This document shows, piece by piece, positions 1 to 5,411 of a stretch of 5,995 nucleotides of DNA (positions are counted from its first letter, which is position 1; every line of letters starts with the position of its first letter). Position numbers and translations under genes: made by a program. The stretch covers positions 3,703 to 9,697 of the forward strand of contig VYDC01000228.1 of assembly GCA_009843585.1 (NCBI GenBank), read 5' to 3'. The notes below the pieces were generated by a model, which saw only the letters and a program-made list of their open reading frames with translations, made no database searches and was not told where the DNA came from. This DNA is from Chloroflexota bacterium (GTDB lineage: Bacteria; Chloroflexota; Dehalococcoidia; UBA2979).

Positions 1-495
1 GTCGATGATCGCCGCCGTCGCGTAGCAGAGGAAGCGCGGGAAGTGCGGGTTGTGGCCGTCGATGCGGAACTCGACGCGCCGGCGGTCCAGCGCTCGGACG
101 CCCCCCTCCCGGGCCACCCCGGCGATCGTCGATGCGCGCCACATCCCGACGGCGCGGAACGAGAAGGCGCGGCGGTAGCTCCAGACGACGTCCTCGGCGT
201 CGAGCTCGTGGCCGGCGTGGCTGCGGACGCCCTCGCGGAGCGTCACGATCCAGCGGGAGTCGCCGTCCCGCGCCTCGAAGGACTCGGCCAGGCGCCCCTC
301 TACCCGCGAGAAGTCCGCGAAGCGGCGGCCGTCCGGAAGCGTCGCGGCCTGAGGTGCGGCGAGCGCGTCGAAGACGTGGTAGGCGAGGTGGTACGGCTTC
401 GCGAGGCGCCTCTTCGTGTAGCCCCACGGCGGGTCGCAGTCGAGCGCCGCCTCCGTCGTCCAGACCGGCATCACGAGCTGACCGCGCTCGGTCAC
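1..495 (-). CDS. Family 5 extracellular solute-binding protein (peptide/nickel ABC type), N-terminal part
   Basis: This is the N-terminal 165 codons of a protein that continues past the left edge. Translation on the minus strand shows the conserved core of SBP_bac_5 (DppA/OppA/NikA-like) proteins. Residues 69-90 read LAESFEARDGD.RWIVTLREGV, then come HAGHELDAEDVVWSYRRAF (93-111) and a VEFRIDGHNPHFPRFL strand (141-156), matching the family pattern 'LAesWe..dDg.tytFhLRdGVkFHdG.p.tAeDVvfSl.Ra'. The family binds oligopeptides, metals or sugars outside the cell for ABC import. The GTG at 495 is preceded by a purine-rich GGAGGCGGGAGG tract and is the best start. The in-frame stop at 553-555 is reached upstream without another convincing start; an ATG at codon 9 is the alternative. 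No hydrophobic signal peptide or lipobox is seen, because the protein begins directly at the mature-like first strand, which is unusual for the family. It lies 57 bp behind the MFS gene and is probably cotranscribed with it. The family call is firm. The substrate and localisation are unknown. Confidence 0.85.
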   Translation of the reverse strand, partial: MTERGQLVMPVWTTEAALDCDPPWGYTKRRLAKPYHLAYHVFDALAAPQAATLPDGRRFADFSRVEGRLAESFEARDGDSRWIVTLREGVRSHAGHELDAEDVVWSYRRAFSFRAVGMWRASTIAGVAREGGVRALDRRRVEFRIDGHNPHFPRFLCYATAAIID

Positions 496-516
496 GGCCG
501 CCTCCCGCCTCCGCCC

Positions 517-546
517 GCCCGGCGCGCCCGCGGGCTCGCGCCGGGC
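517..546. repeat. Strong GC hairpin between the MFS and solute-binding protein genes
   Basis: A perfect 10-bp inverted repeat (GCCCGGCGCG at 517-526, CGCGCCGGGC at 537-546) flanks a 10-base loop containing the palindrome CCCGCGGG. It sits in the 57-bp gap after the MFS stop codon and about 20 bases upstream of the solute-binding protein start. No T-run follows on either strand, so it is not a classical intrinsic terminator. An mRNA stability or partial attenuation element that sets the ratio of the two gene products is possible. Chance structure in GC-rich DNA is also possible. Confidence 0.45.
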
Positions 547-552
547 CCGCCC

Positions 553-1866
553 TCAGGCGATGCGCCGCACGCGCGGCACGAGCACGAGCACGCCGGCCGC
601 GAAGAGTATCAGCGCGATCGAGAGCGCGCCGAGCGCTACCTGGATGCCCACCGCCTCCGCTACGAGGCCGACGAAGAGCGTGCCCCCCGACATCATTCCC
701 CACTGCGTCATCCAGATCGACATCACGCGACCGCGGTAGCGGTCCTCGACGTAGCTCTGCAGGAGCACGTTGCCCAGCGTCTGGCGGCCGGCGGTGCCGA
801 TGCCCACCAGAACCATGACCGCCGAGGCGACGACGAGCGTCTCCGAGGCGGAGAAGGCGAGCAGCGAGGCGCCCAGGAAGATGGCGGAGAGCAGGTAGAG
901 GAGGCCGCGCCGGCGCTCCGGGAGCGACGCGATCACCAGCGAGCCGAGCAGCGAGCCGGCGCCCGAGATCCCCATCAGCAGGCCGAGCTCGGCCGCATCG
1001 CCGTCGAGCACGTCGGCGACGAACCCGGGCAGCATCATGAGGTACGGCATCGCGAGGATCGCCGTGACGAAGCTGACGCTCACGAGCGCGAACATCACCG
1101 GATCGCGCATCACGTAGCGCAGGCCGTCGGCGAGGTCGGAGCCGCCGGCGGCTCGGAGGCCGCGGGGTCGCGCCGAGCGTTCGGCGGCGGGCCGCGCCGG
1201 CACGGGCATCAGGCCGATGATGGCGAGCAGGTAGAGGGCCGCCATGAGCATGTAGGACCAGTCCGCGCCGACGCTCGCGACGACGAAGCCGCCTGCGGCC
1301 GGTGCGAGCAGACGCATCAGGTTCATCCCGGATGCGTTGAGCGCGACCGCGTTCATCAGTCGATCGGGCGAGACCACCTCCGGGATCATCGCCTGCCGCG
1401 ACGGCATCATGAGCGCCATCACGATGGCCTGGACGATGGACGCGATCACCAGGTGCTCGAAGCGGAGCAGGTCGGTGAAGAGCAGGCCGGCCACGGCGAG
1501 GGCGAGCAGCACGTTCGCGGTCTGGCCGAGCTGCAGCGCCACCTTGCGCGGGGCGCGATCCGCGATCACCCCCCCGATGAGGGAGAGCGAGACCATCGGG
1601 ATCGCGCTGACCAGCCCGATCACCCCGAGCGCCGCGAAGGAGCCGGTGAGGTCGTAGACCAGGTAGCCGCGCACGAGCATCTGCATGTTCATCGCCGCCA
1701 TCTGGCCGAGCATCGCGATGAAGAACCAGCGGTAGTCGCGCTGGCGCAGCGAGTCGAAGGTGCGCGGAGAGAAGCGCGGCCGCTCCGCGCGCGGGAGGCT
1801 CCCCTCCGCGGCGCGAGACGCGGCGGGGGCCTGGCCGGTTGCGGGGGAGCCGAGACTCGAGGCCAC
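553..1866 (-). CDS. MFS_3 family (EntS-like) major facilitator exporter
   Basis: This 437-residue integral inner-membrane carrier is the usual length for the MFS_3 group of proton-driven exporters. Some of these carriers, such as EntS, export siderophores, and others export drugs. After a 36-residue polar N-tail, a family-like FDSLRQRDYRWFF (37-49) leads into about 11-12 hydrophobic segments. The MFS motif A appears in the 2-3 loop as GGVIADRAPRKV (98-109). A charged central loop lies at about residues 223-250 between the two six-helix halves. The C-terminal half carries VEDRYRGRVMSI (373-384), a signature common in MFS_3. The start is GTG at 1866; an in-frame stop at 1900-1902 excludes longer versions and there is no ATG near the N-terminus. 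The Shine-Dalgarno site is weak (GGGAAG about 15 bases upstream). The gene is divergent from the STAS operon and is followed by a solute-binding protein gene. The substrate cannot be read from the sequence. Confidence 0.9.
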   Translation of the reverse strand: MASSLGSPATGQAPAASRAAEGSLPRAERPRFSPRTFDSLRQRDYRWFFIAMLGQMAAMNMQMLVRGYLVYDLTGSFAALGVIGLVSAIPMVSLSLIGGVIADRAPRKVALQLGQTANVLLALAVAGLLFTDLLRFEHLVIASIVQAIVMALMMPSRQAMIPEVVSPDRLMNAVALNASGMNLMRLLAPAAGGFVVASVGADWSYMLMAALYLLAIIGLMPVPARPAAERSARPRGLRAAGGSDLADGLRYVMRDPVMFALVSVSFVTAILAMPYLMMLPGFVADVLDGDAAELGLLMGISGAGSLLGSLVIASLPERRRGLLYLLSAIFLGASLLAFSASETLVVASAVMVLVGIGTAGRQTLGNVLLQSYVEDRYRGRVMSIWMTQWGMMSGGTLFVGLVAEAVGIQVALGALSIALILFAAGVLVLVPRVRRIA

Positions 1867-1895
1867 CTGCCGTACCGCCGCTTCCCGCTCTCTCT

Positions 1896-1913
1896 GACCT
1901 TAACGTCAGGGTC
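1896..1913. promoter_or_regulatory. Candidate operator: 18-bp imperfect palindrome upstream of the MFS gene
   Basis: GACCTTAACGTCAGGGTC pairs at 7 of 9 positions about its centre (GACC/GGTC arms with AC/GT at the middle). It lies 29 bases upstream of the MFS GTG. The form, with GACC..GGTC arms around a short centre, resembles operators of MerR-family regulators, which often control exporters. The position would suit control of the MFS promoter, or of a plus-strand promoter that overlaps it. No regulator gene is in the window, so the assignment to a family is a guess. Confidence 0.35.
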
Positions 1914-2083
1914 GCCTATCGACGCGCGGATCGCAACAGCCGACGGCCGCGACGCCCCGGACGACCGCACGCCCGCTGCGGTACCCTGCCCGGGCCCCCG
2001 CGCCCCGACTCGGCGACGCCCGGCAGCGCCCTGTCTCCGGCGAGGGAACGCGAGGGCCCCGGTGGTGTACAGTGGGGCCCCCC

Positions 2084-2100
2084 GGCGCGCGCGGCGCGCC
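2084..2100. repeat. GC hairpin in the STAS upstream region
   Basis: GGCGCGC (2084-2090) and GCGCGCC (2094-2100) form a perfect 7-bp stem around the loop GCG, followed directly by CGGCGGGATTATTG. There is no T-tract in either direction, so a terminator is unlikely. If transcription starts upstream near 1930, this hairpin would lie in the 5' leader of the STAS mRNA. It may simply reflect the alternating GC composition. Confidence 0.3.
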
Positions 2101-2178
2101 CGGCGGGATTATTGTAAGGTCAGCGGCCGGGACGAGCGGCGGCGCGGGCTTGGTGGGCTCGGACACAAGAGGAGCAGG

Positions 2179-2523
2179 ATGGCGATGGATATCTCTTCCG
2201 AAGTCAGGGAGCACGTTCTCGTTGCGAACATCGGCGAGCGCATCGACGGCAGCAACGCGCTCGACTTCCAGAACGCTCTGGGCGCGCTGATCGACGACAG
2301 CGAGCGGGACGTCATCCTCGACTTCGAGAACCTCAAGTACATCAGCAGCGCGGGGCTGCGGGTCATCCTGATGACGGCGAAGACGGTGCAGCGTCAGGGC
2401 GGTCGCCTGATGGTCTGCTCGCTCTCCGAGTCCGTGCGCGAGGTCTTCAAGATCAGCGGCTTCGACCGGATCATTCCTGTCGAGGACTCGCAGGAGGATG
2501 CGATCGCCGCCACCAGGTCCTGA
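2179..2523 (+). CDS. STAS-domain anti-sigma factor antagonist (SpoIIAA/RsbV type)
   Basis: This 114-residue protein is essentially one STAS domain (about residues 5-110), the usual size for stand-alone cytoplasmic anti-anti-sigma proteins. In partner switching the unphosphorylated form binds an HATPase anti-sigma kinase and releases its target, the kinase inactivates it by serine phosphorylation, and a PP2C phosphatase reactivates it. All three roles are encoded here side by side. The phosphorylation loop reads YISSAGLRVIL (54-64). By alignment with the DSSGL loop of SpoIIAA the phosphoacceptor is Ser57, with Ser56 replacing the usual Asp and Ala58 replacing the second Ser. The 'SSAGL' form is common in STAS proteins outside Bacillus. 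The ATG at 2179 is supported by AGAGGAG at 2168-2174; an ATG two codons later (2185) is also possible. The much longer open frame upstream is antisense to the MFS gene and is not coding. This is the first gene of the rightward operon. Confidence 0.9.
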   Translation: MAMDISSEVREHVLVANIGERIDGSNALDFQNALGALIDDSERDVILDFENLKYISSAGLRVILMTAKTVQRQGGRLMVCSLSESVREVFKISGFDRIIPVEDSQEDAIAATRS

Positions 2524-2545
2524 AGCAGAACCCGGAACCTTGGTA

Positions 2546-3718
2546 GTGAAGAGCGCGCATCCGTTCAAGATCCTGGTCGTGGACGACGAGCCGGATCTTG
2601 AGCCCCTCGTCCTTCAGCGCATGCGCCGGAGCATCCGCGGGGGCGAGTACACCTTCGTCTTCGCCGGCAACGGCATCGAGGCACTCGAGGTCCTGAGCGC
2701 CGACCCGAGCATCGACATGGTGCTCTCGGACATCAACATGCCGCGCATGGACGGCCTCACGCTGCTCGAGCAGATCCCCCAGGTCTCTCCCGACATTCGC
2801 TGCGTCATCGTCTCGGCGTACGGGGACATGAAGAACATCCGCGTGGCGATGAACCGCGGCGCCTTCGACTTCGTCACGAAGCCGATCGACTTCGAGGATC
2901 TCAAGGTCACGATCGACCGCACCCTGAAGCACCTCCAGGAGTGGCGGGAGGCGCTGGCCTCCCGCGACAAGCTCGTCATGCTTCAGAACGAACTCGATGT
3001 CGCGAGCAAGATGCAGAAGTCCATCCTCCCGACGACGTTCCCGAGGAGTCCCGACTACCAGATGTCCGCCCGCATGCAGGCGGCACGCAACGTGGGCGGC
3101 GACTTCTACGACGTCATGAACCTGGAACGCGGCGCGCTCGGGCTCGCTATAGCCGACGTCTCCGACAAGGGCGTCCCCGCCGCTCTCTTCATGATGTCCT
3201 GCCGCACGCTGCTCAAGGGCGCCGCGATCGGCACGGGCAGTCCCGGGCCGGTGCTGAACGAGGTCAACGATCTGCTTCAGGAGAGCAACGACGCCGCGAT
3301 GTTCGTGACGGCGCTCTACGCGGTCTACGACCCCGGCACCGGGACGCTGACCTATGCGAACGGCGGCCACAACACGCCGCTGCTCGTGCACCCCGACGGA
3401 TCGTCGGAGGAGCTCGCGCTCACCGACGGGATCGCACTCGCCGTCGTGCCGGGATACGAGTACGAGCAGGCCTCGGTCACCCTCTCACCGGGCGACGCGG
3501 TCGTCCTCTACACCGACGGGGTCACCGAGGCGATGAACGAGCAGGCGGAGGAGTTCGGCATGGAGCGCCTGATCGCGCTCTTCGCCGACGGCGCCTCGAC
3601 CGATCCGGAGGAGGCGATCGACGGGATCTTCCGCGCGGTGAACGACTTCGCGGGCGAAGCGCCGCAATCGGACGACATCACCTGTCTGGTCTTCCGCAGG
3701 AGCGAGAATCAGGCGTGA
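2546..3718 (+). CDS. Response regulator receiver fused to SpoIIE/RsbU-type PP2C serine phosphatase
   Basis: This 390-residue cytoplasmic protein has two domains. Residues 7-125 form a CheY-like receiver: acidic pair D13/D14, phosphoacceptor D62 in VLSDINMPRMDG, S90 in VIVSAYGD and K112 in FVTKP are all present. A charged helical linker (about 126-162, ending ASKMQKSILP) resembles the signalling helix that precedes RsbU-type phosphatases. Residues 165-386 form the PP2C domain with all expected metal ligands: GGDFYD (D186), IADVSDKG (D204), YTDGVTEA (D324) and SDDITCLV (D376/D377). It should dephosphorylate the upstream STAS protein when its receiver is phosphorylated. Start choice: GTG 2546 follows GGAA at an 8-base spacing and begins just before the FKILVVDDE strand. 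TTG 2540 is possible. ATG 2498 would overlap the STAS gene and has an AGGAGG directly against it with no spacing. HsbR of Pseudomonas and CrsR of Shewanella are analogues, but those carry the kinase domain in the same chain. Confidence 0.93.
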   Translation: MKSAHPFKILVVDDEPDLEPLVLQRMRRSIRGGEYTFVFAGNGIEALEVLSADPSIDMVLSDINMPRMDGLTLLEQIPQVSPDIRCVIVSAYGDMKNIRVAMNRGAFDFVTKPIDFEDLKVTIDRTLKHLQEWREALASRDKLVMLQNELDVASKMQKSILPTTFPRSPDYQMSARMQAARNVGGDFYDVMNLERGALGLAIADVSDKGVPAALFMMSCRTLLKGAAIGTGSPGPVLNEVNDLLQESNDAAMFVTALYAVYDPGTGTLTYANGGHNTPLLVHPDGSSEELALTDGIALAVVPGYEYEQASVTLSPGDAVVLYTDGVTEAMNEQAEEFGMERLIALFADGASTDPEEAIDGIFRAVNDFAGEAPQSDDITCLVFRRSENQA

Positions 3719-4125
3719 GCGAGCAACTGTCGCTGAGCTTCGAGCCGAAGGTCGAGGAATTGCAGCGCCTGATGAGCGCCGTGGAGGAGCTCGCCGAGCG
3801 GGAGAGCTGGCCGGACGGCCTGGTCTTCCGCGCCACGCTCGTGCTCGAAGAGATCGCGATGAACATCTTCAACCACGCGCACAGCGGGAAGTTCGACGTG
3901 ACGCTGGCGTCGGACCCCGAGGTGGTGAGGATCGAGATCGTCGACAGCGGGGCGCCCTTCAATCCGCTGACCGACGCCCCGGCGCCCGACCTCGACTCGG
4001 CGGTCGGCGAGCGCCGCGTCGGCGGCCTCGGCGTCCACCTGGTCAAGACGATGATGGACGAGGTGTCCTACGACCGGAAGGGAGACCGGAACCACCTCAC
4101 GATGGTGGCTCATCGGAACGAATGA
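3715..4125 (+). CDS. RsbW/SpoIIAB-type anti-sigma serine kinase (HATPase_c)
   Basis: This 136-residue protein is a stand-alone GHKL ATPase domain, the normal length for RsbW-like anti-sigma kinases. The N box is in LVLEEIAMNIFNHAH (42-56, with E46 and N50), the G1 box is DSGAPFNP (77-84) and the G2 box is GGLGVHLVK (103-111). There is no phosphoacceptor histidine domain, so it is not a two-component kinase. Family knowledge predicts that it phosphorylates the STAS protein on serine and binds a target, classically a sigma factor, when the STAS partner is phosphorylated. The GTG start overlaps the stop of the phosphatase gene in GTGA, with AGGAG at 3698-3702, so translation is likely coupled and the proteins made in proportion. 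Upstream codons in the same frame lie inside the phosphatase gene in another frame and are not coding. The target is not encoded in the window. Confidence 0.92.
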   Translation: MSEQLSLSFEPKVEELQRLMSAVEELAERESWPDGLVFRATLVLEEIAMNIFNHAHSGKFDVTLASDPEVVRIEIVDSGAPFNPLTDAPAPDLDSAVGERRVGGLGVHLVKTMMDEVSYDRKGDRNHLTMVAHRNE

Positions 4126-5411
4126 GTCTGTCTGCTCCCACCCCGGCACGCCGTCCCCGGCTGCTCGGACTCGCCGCGATCGTCCTCGCGGGCCTGCTCG
4201 CCGCCTGCTCGTCCTCCGAAGCGCCGCCCGTCACACCGACTCAGACGGCCTCGCCCGCGACCGGCTCCCCCACGCCGACTCCGGCCGCGTCGCCCGACGT
4301 CTCCGGGGAGACGAGCGGCGTCTTTAGCGACCGCGTCGTCTTCGGCCAGTCGGCGGCCTTCAGCGGCCCCGCCGAGGGGCTCGGGACGGATATGCGCCAC
4401 GGCATCACCGCCGCCTTCCTGGAGGCGAATCGCGCCGGGGGCGTCAACGGCCGGACCATCGAGCTCCGCTCCCTCGACGACAGCTACGAGCCGGAGGCGG
4501 CGATCGCGAACACGCTCCGCCTCATCGAGGAGGAGGGGGTCTTCGCGCTGATCGGCGCGGTGGGGACGCCCACCTCGCGCTCGGCGACCCCCGTGGCTCT
4601 CTCGCACGGCGTCCCCTACGTCGCCCCGTTCACCGGCGCCGCCTTCCTGCGCGATGCCCAGACGCTCGAGAACGTCATCAACCTCCGCGCCTCCTACAAC
4701 CAGGAGACCGAGAAGATGGTGGCGGAGCTGACGAGCATCGGCATCGAGCGCATCGCCGTGATGTACCAGGACGACTCGTTCGGCCAGGCCGGCTACCAGG
4801 GCTCGATACTGGCGCTGGGCCGGCGGGGGATGGAGCCCGTGGCCGTCGGGCTCTACCCGCGCAACACGCAGGCCGTGAAGACCGCGCTCCTCGACCTCCG
4901 GAGGGGCGATCCGGAGGCGGTGATCATCATCGGCGCCTACGAGCCGGTCGGGACCTTCATCGCATGGGCCCGCACGACGGGGATGGACGCCGTCTTCATG
5001 ACCGTCTCCTTCGTCGGGAGCAACGCGCTCGCCGAGCAGCTCGGCGCCCGCGGGGAGGGCGTCATCGTGACGCAGGTGGTGCCCTTCCCCACCGACTCCT
5101 CGGTGCCTATCGTCGAGTCCTACCGGCGCGCCCTCTCTGCGTACGACCCGGCGCTCCCTCCCGGCTTCGTCTCCCTGGAGGGCTACATGGCCGGGCGCCT
5201 CGCGATCGCGGGCCTCGAGCGCTGCGGGCCCGACCTCACCCGCACGTGCTTCCGCGACGCGATCCTCGGCCCCGCCTCGTTCGACCTCGACGGCTTCGAG
5301 CTCCGGTACGGGGAGGGGGACAACCAGGGATCGGACGAGGTCTTCCTCACGGTGATTGGCGAAGACGGGCTGTACCATCCGATCGCGCGATTGGCGGACG
5401 AGCGGCCGTGA
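4122..5411 (+). CDS. Branched-chain amino acid-type (Peripla_BP_6) substrate-binding lipoprotein
   Basis: This 429-residue exported binding protein starts at ATG 4122, overlapping the kinase stop in ATGA. Residues 1-29 are a lipoprotein signal: a basic stretch (RRPR), a hydrophobic core, and the lipobox LLAAC with the lipidated Cys29. A Ser/Thr/Pro-rich tether (30-62) follows. Residues 70-425 form a two-lobed type I periplasmic binding fold of the LivJ group, with FGQSAAFSGPAEGLGTDMRHGI (about 74-95) at the start and ANRAGGVNGR, LIGAVGTPTS (143-152) and MYQDDSFGQAGYQG (214-227) as family landmarks. Cys368 and Cys376 are close enough for a disulfide. No permease or ATPase gene adjoins it, and the next gene is an overlapping TorS-like sensor. 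It may therefore work as a ligand-loaded coreceptor, as TorT does for TorS, rather than in transport. The ligand is unknown; the fold also serves amides, urea and aromatic compounds. The fold is certain and the sensing role is inferred. Confidence 0.9.
   Translation: MSLSAPTPARRPRLLGLAAIVLAGLLAACSSSEAPPVTPTQTASPATGSPTPTPAASPDVSGETSGVFSDRVVFGQSAAFSGPAEGLGTDMRHGITAAFLEANRAGGVNGRTIELRSLDDSYEPEAAIANTLRLIEEEGVFALIGAVGTPTSRSATPVALSHGVPYVAPFTGAAFLRDAQTLENVINLRASYNQETEKMVAELTSIGIERIAVMYQDDSFGQAGYQGSILALGRRGMEPVAVGLYPRNTQAVKTALLDLRRGDPEAVIIIGAYEPVGTFIAWARTTGMDAVFMTVSFVGSNALAEQLGARGEGVIVTQVVPFPTDSSVPIVESYRRALSAYDPALPPGFVSLEGYMAGRLAIAGLERCGPDLTRTCFRDAILGPASFDLDGFELRYGEGDNQGSDEVFLTVIGEDGLYHPIARLADERP

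Larger units (their letters stand above)
1867..2178. promoter_or_regulatory. Divergent intergenic region between the MFS gene and the partner-switching operon
   Basis: This 312-bp stretch separates two outward-facing genes and must hold promoters for both. I see no convincing gene in it; the reading frames crossing it are extensions of antisense frames. It is very GC-rich except for two less GC-rich spots, TGACCTTAACGTCA near 1895-1908 and ATTATTGTAAGGTCAG at 2108-2123, which are the likely regulatory cores. On the plus strand, CTGACC (1894-1899), 17 bases and TATCGA (1917-1922) form a weak sigma-70-like pair. TATTGT (2110-2115) could be a -10 element nearer the STAS gene but lacks a recognisable -35. 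These promoter assignments are tentative. Confidence 0.6.

Noticed and set aside
2084..2107. Possible intrinsic terminator upstream of the STAS gene
   Set aside because: The stem is GC-rich but no T-run follows on either strand, and no gene ends nearby for it to terminate.
43..2178. Very long open plus-strand frame (over 700 codons) running into the STAS gene
   Set aside because: It is antisense to the solute-binding protein and MFS genes, rich in Arg/His/Glu/Asp without domain motifs, and exists because high third-position GC removes stops. Only the part from 2179 is a recognisable STAS protein.
2471..3391. Minus-strand frame of about 300 codons opposite the receiver-phosphatase gene
   Set aside because: It is an antisense shadow; the plus strand carries intact receiver and phosphatase motifs across the same interval.
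2941..3714. Upstream in-frame extension of the anti-sigma kinase gene
   Set aside because: It overlaps the PP2C domain in another frame and encodes Arg-rich sequence without motifs. The GTG at 3715 gives the normal RsbW length.
4110..5378. Minus-strand frame of about 420 codons opposite the lipoprotein gene
   Set aside because: Its translation is low-complexity Arg/Gly/Glu/Ala with no fold signature, while the plus strand has a complete Peripla_BP_6 lipoprotein with a signal peptide.
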